The notes under the pieces were generated by a model. The model searched no databases and was not told the origin of the DNA. It was given only the letters and a program-made list of their open reading frames with translations. This document shows positions 1-7,992 of a DNA stretch of 53,064 nucleotides, one piece after another. A program made the position numbers and the translations under genes. The stretch comes from a virus, in the IMG/VR virus record IMGVR_UViG_3300035205_000772, positions 1 through 53,064 of that record; one strand, written 5' to 3'. The stretch's first letter is position 1, and each line of letters starts with the position of its first letter.

Positions 1-1198
1 GTATTTTTACTATTCTATTGTGTATTACTTTTCTTTTTGCTTTATCATATACTACGATAGACCAAGGCCCTGCTTTACTTCCTTTACGAACACTCGTCAT
101 AATTTTAGACCACTTACCTTCATTTACTGATTCCATTGGATGACTTTTCATATATTTAACAAATTGTCTTGCTCCGTCAATATATCCTAATAATTCTTTT
201 TTATCAACACCTTTAAAATGTCCACTCTTTAGTGCAAGATTTAGAAGAGCTCTTGTGGATTTACTTTTATTTCTCATTACTATTGCTTGTAATATATCTG
301 CTTGGTCTGAAGTTAATATACCCATTCCAGCTTCATTTACGGATTCATTAAACCCATAAACATATCCACTCTTACTTAAAGTGTTTACGAACTTTGCTAA
401 ATCTTTTTTGTTTCTAAAAGTTTTGATATCAAAGAAATCACTACCATCTTTGTGTTTCTTTTTTCCATTATGATAAGAGATTGTATATTTTGCTGAACCA
501 ACTCTATCTTGTTGATAGTATCTTTTTTTACCTTCATTTACGGATTCAGGTATAATCCATTTCTTCTTTAATGCTTGAGCCCAAGTTTTCTTTGTATGAA
601 ATTCTTTTCTATTACCTGGTGCAACAAACATATAACTTGTTCCTGCTGGATCTTCAGGTATTCCACGATTACCGTGTGTAATTTTTTTCAATGTATATAC
701 TTTTCGTGGATCACTCTTATATCTAATCTTTTGTCCAACTTTAAGTTTCGGGTCTTTGACTGCTTCTTTTACGGATTCAACCTTTTTCTTTTTACCTAAT
801 TCCACTGCAATTCTTGCAACCTCTTTATAACTTTTATTCCATCCCATTTCTTTCATATGAACTGCCAATTGACCAAGTACATGACCATATCCGATTCCTG
901 TACCTTTATGTTGTTTACTCCAATGTTTAATTCTACTAGCTAATGTATCATCAGTAAATTTAGCTTCTAACATAGTTATATTTTCTTTTTTTAATCTACT
1001 TTTTTCTGCTCTACCACGATTTTTAGATTCTGCTTCAAATCCTGCTATTCTACCACCTTTATGTGAAGCATCTTTACCATCACCATTACCATAAGTACCT
1101 TTTTTTCTATTATACTGATTTAACTCAGCTCTATATTTCTTTGCTTTGGTAGATGATTGAAATTTCTTGTATTCTGCTTTATAGTTACGTTCACTCAT
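1..1198 (-). CDS. Modular protein with repeated ESVNE-type linkers (3' end beyond window)
   Basis: The reading frame starts at ATG 1198, sharing one base with the stop of the upstream gene (TAATG), and stays open for at least 399 codons to the left edge. Four nearly identical linkers are visible: ESVKEA at residues 141-146, ESVNEG at 218-223, ESVNEA at 285-290 and ESVNEG at 356-361, so spacing is about 70 residues. Between them lie dissimilar small domains: a basic N-terminal region with a GKDASHK stretch, a VGQKIRY-type small beta-like domain, a YTISYHNGKK domain, a helical SDQADILQAIV domain and a final WSKIMTSVRKG domain. The linker has the aliphatic-x-Glu pattern cut by T4-type prohead proteases, and such a protease is encoded three genes upstream. 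I infer a packaged head-interior polyprotein. The product of each module is unknown; the frame itself is secure. Confidence 0.85.
   Translation of the reverse strand, partial: MSERNYKAEYKKFQSSTKAKKYRAELNQYNRKKGTYGNGDGKDASHKGGRIAGFEAESKNRGRAEKSRLKKENITMLEAKFTDDTLASRIKHWSKQHKGTGIGYGHVLGQLAVHMKEMGWNKSYKEVARIAVELGKKKKVESVKEAVKDPKLKVGQKIRYKSDPRKVYTLKKITHGNRGIPEDPAGTSYMFVAPGNRKEFHTKKTWAQALKKKWIIPESVNEGKKRYYQQDRVGSAKYTISYHNGKKKHKDGSDFFDIKTFRNKKDLAKFVNTLSKSGYVYGFNESVNEAGMGILTSDQADILQAIVMRNKSKSTRALLNLALKSGHFKGVDKKELLGYIDGARQFVKYMKSHPMESVNEGKWSKIMTSVRKGSKAGPWSIVVYDKAKRKVIHNRIVKI
117..778. repeat. Dispersed 17-bp coding repeat encoding ESVNE linkers
   Basis: A 17-base element close to CCTTCATTTACGGATTC on the plus strand (encoding ESVNEG on the minus strand) occurs at 117-133, 330-346, 531-547 and, more diverged, 762-778. 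A further copy at 2949-2965 lies in a different gene. Similarity extends beyond what the protein motif requires: the same serine (TCC) and valine (GTA) codons recur. This suggests recent shuffling or recombination at the linkers. Confidence 0.8.
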
Positions 1199-1575
1199 TA
1201 TCGTAATCCCATAGCCCGTCTTTTTCTCATAGACTTCATTCTCTTTCTTCTAATCATAGCAGACTTTCCTCTTTTCTTAATAGCTGCTCTTTTCATAGCC
1301 CTTCTTTTTTTAACTCTTTGTGCACCCGAAACTCTTACGCATTGCTTTTTTGATGCGACATATCTTTTATTTTTTGGACAAATAACTCTGAGTTTGAGTT
1401 TTTTATTGCGAATAACTCTCTTTTTTCTGAATTCTTGTAAGTTATTCATTATTTCACTAACAAAAACATCAACCATTGTGTTGAATTCTTGTTCGTCATT
1501 AAGAATATCTTCAGTTACTTCATCAAACCAGCCATTTGCTATAGATTCCTTGACTATTCGGTGTAATACAGACAT
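1198..1575 (-). CDS. Small protein with strongly basic C-terminus, head-region
   Basis: A 125-residue protein that begins at ATG 1575, sharing one base with the preceding stop (TAATG). Residues 1 to about 50 are mixed and helical in appearance. From about residue 50 onward it is extremely rich in Lys and Arg, with runs such as KKRRAMKRAAIKKRGK and RRKRMKSMRKRRAMGLR at the end. Such a tail would bind nucleic acid, as in phage internal head proteins. It lies between the prohead protease and the modular ESVNE protein, which fits a packaged or core role, but no family was recognised. A DNA-condensing internal protein is the favoured inference; a scaffold accessory protein is the alternative. Confidence 0.75.
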   Translation of the reverse strand: MSVLHRIVKESIANGWFDEVTEDILNDEQEFNTMVDVFVSEIMNNLQEFRKKRVIRNKKLKLRVICPKNKRYVASKKQCVRVSGAQRVKKRRAMKRAAIKKRGKSAMIRRKRMKSMRKRRAMGLR

Positions 1576-1817
1576 TACATTTCCGATAAAGCAAGTTTCA
1601 ATTCAAGAACATATTCCTTATATAACCCCATTAAACGTACAGCTTTTTTCTTATCACCACTTTCATGTATATCTTTAATCATCATTTTCAAGTTTTTCTC
1701 AAGACTTGATACATCTTTTAAAGCTGAAGATTTTGCTCCTTCATACATAGGTGGTATATCATCTAATCTAAAATCTTTCCACGTTTCCCACATTTTATCT
1801 ATTTTTGTTTTCGGCAT
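1575..1817 (-). CDS. Small helical protein downstream of prohead protease
   Basis: An 80-residue protein starting at ATG 1817, two bases after the stop of the protease gene, with the AGAGATG stretch at the end of that gene as the likely ribosome binding site. It is predicted by eye to be mostly helical with a charged, coiled-coil-like second half (SSLEKNLKMMIKDIHE and onward). No cysteine, signal peptide or catalytic motif is visible. In T4 small core proteins (gp67, gp68) sit close to the protease gene, but on its other side, and I cannot show homology. It is probably part of the prohead core or assembly module by position only. Confidence 0.7.
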   Translation of the reverse strand: MPKTKIDKMWETWKDFRLDDIPPMYEGAKSSALKDVSSLEKNLKMMIKDIHESGDKKKAVRLMGLYKEYVLELKLALSEM

Positions 1818-1819
1818 AA

Positions 1820-2473
1820 TTACATCTCTCTAATAATATCGTTAGCAATAGTTTCTACTTTACACCATTGTCCACATTCATTCGGATTTCTATCATCTAC
1901 TCTATAATCTACACTTTCATTAAGTCTACCCTCGTTTGTTGGGTGTAAGAAAGCGCCTTGTGTAGATGGATTAGATACAAAATCAAATGCTATAAGTTCA
2001 AAATCAGGTTGTACTGCTACAGTTTGTTTACCTGGGTCTTCATCATCTTTTTCATCTATAGTTTCTACTGAACCCATACCTCTTGAAGAGATACCTAATT
2101 TAATACCTGATCTGAATAATTCTTTTAAAATGTTTCCTGCGGGCGTAGGTAGAACTTCTACCTTTCCTACTAAATCATCATTTTCCCACCACATTTCTCT
2201 TATATTATGAGAAACATTTGCTAAGTTGACTACCGAGCTTTCGGGATGGTCTAATTCACCCATTGCTCTACGTTCTTTTATAAATGATTGACCATATTTT
2301 TTTGCTTCCCTTACTAGAATTTCTTTAGGGTAGATTCTACCATTTTGATTTTCAGCATTTGCTCTCTGCAATACACCCTTAACCATTAATTTCCCATTAT
2401 TGGATTTCATGGATTCAGTTATTGTCTCTGGCCTTACTTCAAATGGTAAGTAGTCTACTATAAGTTGTCTCAT
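1820..2473 (-). CDS. 21: Prohead core protein protease (T4 gp21-like)
   Basis: A 217-residue serine protease of the phage prohead family, close to the length of T4 gp21. Visible hallmarks are GELDHPE with the catalytic His near residue 76, GISSRGMGS with the nucleophilic Ser at 129 or 130, and DFVSNPST near 164-171. T4 gp21 cleaves scaffold, capsid and internal proteins after an aliphatic-x-Glu motif during head maturation. The protein itself carries ITE near residue 20 and LNE at 184-186, both possible self-processing sites. The portal lies upstream and capsid genes are expected downstream, as in T4. The start is ATG 2473 behind a GGTGAG ribosome binding site. The assignment is confident. 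Confidence 0.93.
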   Translation of the reverse strand: MRQLIVDYLPFEVRPETITESMKSNNGKLMVKGVLQRANAENQNGRIYPKEILVREAKKYGQSFIKERRAMGELDHPESSVVNLANVSHNIREMWWENDDLVGKVEVLPTPAGNILKELFRSGIKLGISSRGMGSVETIDEKDDEDPGKQTVAVQPDFELIAFDFVSNPSTQGAFLHPTNEGRLNESVDYRVDDRNPNECGQWCKVETIANDIIREM

Positions 2474-2488
2474 ATTTATCTCACCTTA

Positions 2489-2704
2489 TTAGCTTTTAAC
2501 TTTAATAATTTCAGTTCTAACCTCTTCAAGCTCTTCTATTAGCTTGTCAACTTTTTCTAACGCTTCCACCTTACTAAAACTATTTCGTTTTCCCTGTTTC
2601 AGCGATTCTTCACAAAACTTTTTTGTTATAGTTATAATATCCAAAAGTTTGTAAATAAGTTGAAACCTAAAATGTTCCCATTTTGGCTTTTCTTTCAACT
2701 TCAT
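2489..2704 (-). CDS. Small helical protein of the head module
   Basis: A 71-residue protein starting at ATG 2704. The composition is charged and helical: an N-terminal KLKEKPKWEHF segment, a central hydrophobic helix, and a C-terminal heptad-like stretch (VEALEKVDKLIEELEEVR) that could form a coiled coil. One Cys is present and no enzymatic motif. It sits 15 bases upstream of the protease gene and 6 bases downstream of a modular head-region protein. The ribosome binding site is weak, so it may be translated by coupling. No family was recognised; a prohead core or scaffold accessory role is inferred from position only. Confidence 0.7.
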   Translation of the reverse strand: MKLKEKPKWEHFRFQLIYKLLDIITITKKFCEESLKQGKRNSFSKVEALEKVDKLIEELEEVRTEIIKVKS

Positions 2705-2710
2705 AAAAAG

Positions 2711-3337
2711 TTAGTGTAATTGGCCGACTTTATTAGCTAATTTTACTAACCTTTCACTAATTTTTTTCATAGCAGAATGAGTTCGTTTCCAATAAGATGT
2801 AGAATCAACACCTAACTCGTTCTTTAACTTAATATTCATTTTAACTAATTTATCAAGCTCATTCAACTTATCACGAACTTCCATCATAGAACGACCAATC
2901 TTTTGTTTTGATGTTCTTGTTTTATCATTTCTATATTCGTGATATTTACCTTCATTTACATTTTCAAGTTTTTTATCAATCTGTTTTGCTTTACCTGCAT
3001 CAACTCTTTTTACACTAACAACTTTTTTAGCTCCACCTTTAAGTTGTTTAGCAACTACCATTTTTGCAGCACCTGCTGAACCTGCATTAACAATAATAGT
3101 AGCCGTATCACCCATTTCACTGCCTAACTGAAACTTGACTGCAAACTTAGCCTCTGCTAAAGCATATCCACTTTGTTTAGCATTTTTCTTTCGTCTATCT
3201 TTTCCTTTAGCAGTAAATGCGGCAGGTGTCATATAAGAACCACCAGCAGTTACAGTTGTAGAAGCCTCTTCTAACTCTTTTGTTAAAAGATCTCTAATAA
3301 TTTCTTTAAGTTTTGATAATTTAATTGTTTGCGACAT
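2711..3337 (-). CDS. Modular head-region protein with ENVNEGK linker
   Basis: A 208-residue protein with two parts. Residues 1-124 contain a TAGGSYMTPAAFTAKG segment, a glycine- and alanine-rich stretch and several lysines. Residues 131-208 are a helical charged domain. The parts are joined by ENVNEGK at 125-131, matching the repeated linkers of the protein encoded at 1-1198 in both protein and DNA sequence (plus-strand copy at 2949-2965). LEEA near residue 22 and LAEAKF near 60 are further aliphatic-x-Glu candidates for prohead-protease cleavage. ATG 3337 lies inside the upstream gene (17-base overlap) behind AGAGGAAAT. Function unknown; I infer a packaged, protease-processed head protein. 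Confidence 0.78.
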   Translation of the reverse strand: MSQTIKLSKLKEIIRDLLTKELEEASTTVTAGGSYMTPAAFTAKGKDRRKKNAKQSGYALAEAKFAVKFQLGSEMGDTATIIVNAGSAGAAKMVVAKQLKGGAKKVVSVKRVDAGKAKQIDKKLENVNEGKYHEYRNDKTRTSKQKIGRSMMEVRDKLNELDKLVKMNIKLKNELGVDSTSYWKRTHSAMKKISERLVKLANKVGQLH

Positions 3338-4178
3338 GATCTATTTCCTCTATAAGTTGGTAATACCTCATCATTGAAACAACCTGCTTATCAGAAACAA
3401 TTTTACCTTTTTTCAAACCATCAATTTGATTAACAACTTCTGTTAATTTAATTTGTGTAACTTTATCATCTACAGTTTGAACTTGTTTTTTTAATGACTT
3501 TTTAACTTTATCTACTTCAGTATTTACATACTCTCTTAATTTATTAGTATTAGAAATATTATTGATATATTCTTTTATTAATGTTTTTTGTTCATTATTT
3601 AAATTTTTATATTTTTTATTGAACTTATCTACTAAAGTTGAATATGCTAGTAATCTTAAATCTTTTTCTTGTTTTTTAAGGTATTCAAAAGTTTTATTCT
3701 TTTTAGCTGGTTTTGAATTAATAGTTAAATTTTCAACAATAGTATATTTTGATTTAACATACAATTCAGGCTGGACACTATCTTGAGTTTGAAACACATT
3801 ATATATTGATGCTAAAACTTTATAATTAGGAATTCGTGCATTAAAAAAGTCTCTTATATCATAACATTCTTTAATTTCTTTAATAGCATTATATTTTTCC
3901 TTTTTAATAGTAGAATTATTTAATTTTTTTCTGCTCTCTAAAACCGCATCAATCAAAGATTCTGCTCTCGATTCAGAACTGTATTTATTTTCAACTAAAA
4001 CTTTATATAATTGATATTCTTTTCCCAATTCTGTTTTATTATGAAAATATTTTTTTAAAATATCAACTGCCTTAGATTTATCCGACTCCATTAAATCTAC
4101 TGTAATTTGTCTTGTTAACAGTTCAAAAAGTATTCCAGCATTTTTTATCTTCGAATGCCCTAGTTTTCTATTTAACAT
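3321..4178 (-). CDS. Conserved helical phage protein of the head module, function unknown
   Basis: A 285-residue protein between portal and protease genes. I place the start at ATG 4178 (MLNRKLGHSK) because TGGAG stands six bases before it; an in-frame TTG four codons earlier overlaps that Shine-Dalgarno sequence and is unlikely to be used. The protein is lysine-rich and almost wholly helical, with an N-terminal AGILFELLTRQITVDLM segment that I recall as typical of T4-related marine phages. No catalytic motif, signal or membrane segment is visible. A 56-base gap with a promoter-like motif precedes it. A structural or assembly function is inferred from position. Confidence 0.8.
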   Translation of the reverse strand: MLNRKLGHSKIKNAGILFELLTRQITVDLMESDKSKAVDILKKYFHNKTELGKEYQLYKVLVENKYSSESRAESLIDAVLESRKKLNNSTIKKEKYNAIKEIKECYDIRDFFNARIPNYKVLASIYNVFQTQDSVQPELYVKSKYTIVENLTINSKPAKKNKTFEYLKKQEKDLRLLAYSTLVDKFNKKYKNLNNEQKTLIKEYINNISNTNKLREYVNTEVDKVKKSLKKQVQTVDDKVTQIKLTEVVNQIDGLKKGKIVSDKQVVSMMRYYQLIEEIDHVANN

Positions 4179-4205
4179 AGATTGCTCCAATCATTAAAAA
4201 GTGTG

Positions 4206-4218
4206 TCATATATAAATA
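4206..4218. promoter_or_regulatory. Promoter-like motif TCATATATAAATA (copy A)
   Basis: The gap at 4179-4233 contains TCATATATAAATA on the plus strand, with the T4 late-promoter octamer TATAAATA at 4211-4218. The same extended motif is present in the other two gaps longer than 40 bases. The octamer reads on the plus strand, whereas the adjacent genes are on the minus strand (where it reads TATTTATATATGA), so its direction of action is unclear. It lies about 28 bases upstream of the ATG at 4178. Confidence 0.45.
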
Positions 4219-4233
4219 TAAAAATATGAAAAA

Positions 4234-6057
4234 TTACTTTAATTTAGACTCCTCAAGTTCTTCTTTATATTCGTTTTCTATCATTTCAGCCTCATTTATT
4301 AACTTATAATCCTTTTTGGTGAATTTCTTCATATTTTTCTTTAATCCATCAAAATGTGCAAGTGCTAAATGCGGACTATAACTCTTTTTTCTATCATGCT
4401 TACCTATTGGATCTCTACCTCTTGCGCCACTATCTTTTCCATATTTTCCACCCTCTTTTGGTCTTCCTGCACCGTTCCAACCACCTGGAGGTGAACCACC
4501 TATATCATCCAACTCGTGTCCTGTCCTACCCGCTTGTGCATCTGAGGGTGTTCCTTGTGCTTCACCACTCTTTGCAGGATCATTACCCTCATTTTCTATC
4601 TGTGATCGTCTGAATTTCTGTTTGTAATCAAATACAATTTCATTATCCATTTCTTTAATTTCTTTATCCGTAAAATTAAATATATTCTTATAAATCCACT
4701 CTGTAGAAACTAAACCATCTTGTATCATAGACGAAGCTAATGTAGTTTTACTATTCCACAACTCAACTTTTTCAGTTTCATAAATTGTAGATGGATTTGT
4801 AAGATTTAATTCAAAGTTTACAAGTTCTTCATCTGTAAATCCTTGTGCATATAAATGAACTATTGCAATTTTCGTCAATTCAGATACAGTAATTCTTTGG
4901 ATTCTTTCAATCGTTCTTGCAAACCTTACATCTTCTGCTGCAAGTGTAGCTTTACTACCAAGTCCTTCTTCATATCCAAGAAATGCTTTTGGAACACGAA
5001 GTGCTGCTAGCATTTTATTTTTAAGATATTCAATATCTTCTATTGCTTCATAAGTCAATCCTGGCAAAGAATCAATTTGTGTTCCACTATCTCCACCACG
5101 TACAGGCAAGAAAAAATCTTCCGTAACATTTTGAATATTATATTTCAAATTATAATCACCTGTAGTATTATCAATTATAGGCGCTTTCTTCATCTTATTG
5201 ATGATTTTTTGCATATAGTTATCAACTTCAGCGGGTGGTATGTTTCCTATATCTACTCTAAACACTCTCTTTTCTGGTGCTCTCATAATACGGTGTATTA
5301 ACATAGCATCTTCCATCAACTGTAACTGCTTCCATACTTTTCTTCCTTGTTCAATCATAGACTTACCATATGGAAGATAATTAGAATCTGAAAGTAATCT
5401 GAAATGTGCTACTTCATAATTTTCAAGTTCATATGGTTTATCTTTACCAAACTGTATCCTACTTTGCATAGCATGTATATTTTCTGACTGTTCAAGGTGG
5501 AATTTAACAAGTTGTGGATTCTCTGCATCTATACCTTCTACTCTTACAACATCATATGCAGACATTGGATTTACATTTGTAATACCATATTTTTCATTAA
5601 TTTCTAATTGTAAAAAGAAATCTCCATATTTACACATATTACGAACCCAAGGCCACAAATTAAATTCAACATTCAATATATCATAAAAAAGATTATGTAA
5701 TATTTCTTTAATATTAGAATTATCACTATTAATTTCTATAACATTACCATATTCAGATTTCATTGTTGATTCATCTGCATAGATATCAAGTGCTGATGAG
5801 ATTATGCCATCACTATCCATTGTTTCATAATCTTTAAATAATCCTATTCTTTGTGCTTTTTTTGCTACGGCATCCGATACGGCAGAAACTCCATAACCAG
5901 AATACAATCTTGTATATCTGTCAATTAAGTTTCTTCTTGCCATCATTTGAGCTTTATCTGTATCTGCAACTTTTAATTTTCTACCACCAACGTTTCTAAC
6001 AATAACGTTTGTAGAAAATAATCTTTGTAGTCTACCAAATAATGATTTATCAGCCAT
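4234..6057 (-). CDS. 20: Portal vertex protein (T4 gp20-like)
   Basis: A 607-residue portal protein, somewhat longer than T4 gp20. Recognisable family segments include SLFGRLQRLF at the N-terminus, the DGIISSALDIYADES region, the long wing/stem region, and GLGSKATLAAEDVRFARTI followed by RIQRITVSELTKIA. Portals form the dodecameric ring at the special capsid vertex through which DNA enters and to which the tail attaches. After about residue 500 comes a Gly-, Pro- and Lys-rich, probably disordered stretch (DDIGGSPPGGWNGAG and similar), then a charged helical end, which is an extension on the core fold. The start is ATG 6057 behind GAGGT; the stop of the terminase gene is 11 bases upstream. Confidence 0.92.
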   Translation of the reverse strand: MADKSLFGRLQRLFSTNVIVRNVGGRKLKVADTDKAQMMARRNLIDRYTRLYSGYGVSAVSDAVAKKAQRIGLFKDYETMDSDGIISSALDIYADESTMKSEYGNVIEINSDNSNIKEILHNLFYDILNVEFNLWPWVRNMCKYGDFFLQLEINEKYGITNVNPMSAYDVVRVEGIDAENPQLVKFHLEQSENIHAMQSRIQFGKDKPYELENYEVAHFRLLSDSNYLPYGKSMIEQGRKVWKQLQLMEDAMLIHRIMRAPEKRVFRVDIGNIPPAEVDNYMQKIINKMKKAPIIDNTTGDYNLKYNIQNVTEDFFLPVRGGDSGTQIDSLPGLTYEAIEDIEYLKNKMLAALRVPKAFLGYEEGLGSKATLAAEDVRFARTIERIQRITVSELTKIAIVHLYAQGFTDEELVNFELNLTNPSTIYETEKVELWNSKTTLASSMIQDGLVSTEWIYKNIFNFTDKEIKEMDNEIVFDYKQKFRRSQIENEGNDPAKSGEAQGTPSDAQAGRTGHELDDIGGSPPGGWNGAGRPKEGGKYGKDSGARGRDPIGKHDRKKSYSPHLALAHFDGLKKNMKKFTKKDYKLINEAEMIENEYKEELEESKLK

Positions 6058-6068
6058 TTTTACCTCAC

Positions 6069-7646
6069 TTAGTTAATTAACCACTCCAATGACTCTTTTT
6101 CTTTCTCTGGGCCAACGTGCCAATCCCAAGAATCGGGTCTATTTTCTTCTGGAGTGTATATGCCTTCATTTAATTGAAAGCTATCTAAAGTTTTTCTCTG
6201 TAATTCAATTCCCTGTGCCTTTAATCTTAAAGCAGTTTCTCTTACCCACAAACCAATACCAAAAGATATAACCAAATCGTCGTTATATCCTCTCATTGCT
6301 TCTGCTTTACTTCCATTGTATATAAATACAAATAATTCATCTAATAACCGTTGAGAATAAATACTTACAGCTTTTTCTCTAAAAAATTCTTCTAATTTAG
6401 CAATAACTAATGGTCTTGTCTTCATAGACATTGTAAAACCAGGAGTCATTTTCTTTTCCTCTCTATAATGCTTATTAGTAATCTGTCTTTCAACATCTAC
6501 CCACTTTAAATCTTTACTTGAATAAAATAAATTAGGATATTCCCTATCTATTACTTGTTGAATTGCTGCCCAACCAATATTATTGTTTTCCACAACAAGT
6601 AATGCTTCATTATATTCATTAGAAATATTAACTAACATATTACCAAAATCTCTTGTAGATATTCTACCTTTATATTCTGCTACCTGTTTTACTTCTTCCA
6701 ATTCAATAACGTGAAAAGCAGAGTAGTCTGTAGAGTCTCCTCTACTAACGTCTGCACATACTAAATAATTTTTTGTATAATTTGGCGGCTCCCATACCCA
6801 AACATTACTATCTACTCCTCTTTTTTCAATTGGATCTACAATCATATTTTCTTTAATTTCTTCCAAAATTAAACCATCAATAACATTTTGCCCTGAAGTG
6901 ATAAAATCACAATCACATTCTTGTGCCGCCATTGAAGGGCCTAACAATTTATCTTGTTCATCTCTCCATTCTTGTTCTCTTTCAGGATGTAAAGACCAAT
7001 GTAGTCTAGTAAAATTAAAATCATTCAATCCGTCTTCTGCATCAACCCAAGTTCTATGAAACCAATTACCAACACCATTTGGTGTAGATAATGCAATACA
7101 TTGACCACCCGTTGAAAGTGTCTGAGATGCTGCTGCCCATATTGTATCAATTTTTTCAATAAATGCTGCCTCATCAAGTATCAATAATGACAATGCCTCT
7201 GAACGACCACTTTCATCACTACTTGAAATTGCTTTTACTTGTGATCCATTCTTATATCGTAATGAAAGTTTATTATCTTCAACACATGGTTGTTTTAACC
7301 AACTTGGAAGATTTGCGTGCATTACTCTAATTTTTGTTACAAGATTTTTAGCAGTATCTTGTTTAGTAGCAATAACCAATATATTCTTGTCTGATTGAAA
7401 AGTCATCATCCATAAAGAGTAGCCAGCAGTAATAGTAGATATACCAAGTTGTCGGGCTTTAAGAATTATTTGAAATCTATTTTCTTTAAACTCTTCTACT
7501 GTCTTCTCTTGAAAATCATAAAGATGAAATGGTATCTTACCTCGTATTGGGTGTTGAATATAAGAATACTTCTTTAAAAAATACACGGGATCTTGTGCAC
7601 ATTTTATATATTCCTTCTTTATAATATCTTTATAGTTTTTATCCAT
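6069..7646 (-). CDS. 17: Terminase large subunit (T4 gp17-like)
   Basis: A 525-residue DNA-packaging motor. The ATPase domain shows the Walker A variant ARQLGIST at 64-71, Walker B LLILDEAAF at about 154-162 with Asp158-Glu159, and the coupling motif STPNG near 187. The RNase H-like nuclease domain shows ADVSRGD (Asp299) and TDYSAF, VVENNN (Glu353) and YNDDLVISFG (Asp456/457). It cleaves concatemeric genomes and drives them through the portal encoded directly downstream. In the Walker A loop Ile stands where T4 has Lys before the Thr-Thr pair, a variant I recall from marine relatives. The start ATG 7646 shares one base with the preceding stop. Confidence 0.94.
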   Translation of the reverse strand: MDKNYKDIIKKEYIKCAQDPVYFLKKYSYIQHPIRGKIPFHLYDFQEKTVEEFKENRFQIILKARQLGISTITAGYSLWMMTFQSDKNILVIATKQDTAKNLVTKIRVMHANLPSWLKQPCVEDNKLSLRYKNGSQVKAISSSDESGRSEALSLLILDEAAFIEKIDTIWAAASQTLSTGGQCIALSTPNGVGNWFHRTWVDAEDGLNDFNFTRLHWSLHPEREQEWRDEQDKLLGPSMAAQECDCDFITSGQNVIDGLILEEIKENMIVDPIEKRGVDSNVWVWEPPNYTKNYLVCADVSRGDSTDYSAFHVIELEEVKQVAEYKGRISTRDFGNMLVNISNEYNEALLVVENNNIGWAAIQQVIDREYPNLFYSSKDLKWVDVERQITNKHYREEKKMTPGFTMSMKTRPLVIAKLEEFFREKAVSIYSQRLLDELFVFIYNGSKAEAMRGYNDDLVISFGIGLWVRETALRLKAQGIELQRKTLDSFQLNEGIYTPEENRPDSWDWHVGPEKEKESLEWLIN

Positions 7647-7945
7647 TATGCAAGCTTTGGATTACGTATAAGTACATATACTGCTTTTGCGTTACAAGCC
7701 ACTTCTTTTAGTGAAAAATCATACTGTGTTCCAACTGTCAAGTGTGCAAGATTTACTCTTCCACCACCTGATAAATCAGCGTGTCCAGTTGTTGATGCTT
7801 CTCCTACGATAAGTCCACCTGCTCCATAATCTGAACCTGTGAAACTTCCCGTTGCATTATTTACTATCTTTAATGAACGATATTTTCCAGGATGTCCAAA
7901 TTTTTGAAATTGAGTATAATCACTTGGATGGTCATTTATAGCCAT
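7646..7945 (-). CDS. Small Gly-rich phage protein, possibly virion-associated
   Basis: A 99-residue protein rich in Gly, Ser and Ala, with short beta-like segments (SLKIVNNATGSF, GAGGLIVGEAST, HADLSGGGRVNLAHLTVG, AVYVLIRNP). No signal peptide, membrane segment or catalytic motif is visible. Proteins with this general pattern occur among structural genes of marine phages, but I cannot name a family. It directly precedes the terminase gene (one-base TAATG overlap). ATG 7945 follows GGAGATTAAA and is the first gene after a 47-base gap with a promoter-like motif. A small beta-structured virion protein is the inference. Confidence 0.72.
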   Translation of the reverse strand: MAINDHPSDYTQFQKFGHPGKYRSLKIVNNATGSFTGSDYGAGGLIVGEASTTGHADLSGGGRVNLAHLTVGTQYDFSLKEVACNAKAVYVLIRNPKLA

Positions 7946-7977
7946 TTTAATCTCCTATTTAAGAGTTTATTTTCTGT

Positions 7978-7991
7978 CATATATATAAATA
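7978..7991. promoter_or_regulatory. Promoter-like motif CATATATATAAATA (copy B)
   Basis: In the 47-base gap at 7946-7992 the plus strand reads CATATATATAAATA, with TATAAATA at 7984-7991. It is about 33 bases upstream of ATG 7945 and abuts the stop of the zinc-finger gene. The same extended motif occurs at 4206-4218 and 36051-36062. The orientation problem is the same: the octamer reads on the strand opposite to the genes. Confidence 0.45.
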
Positions 7992-7992
7992 G

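Noticed and set aside
1157-1678. 173-codon plus-strand open frame
   Set aside because: It lies opposite two supported minus-strand genes, has a low-complexity hydrophobic product with no recognisable motif, and has no ribosome binding site. It is an antisense shadow.
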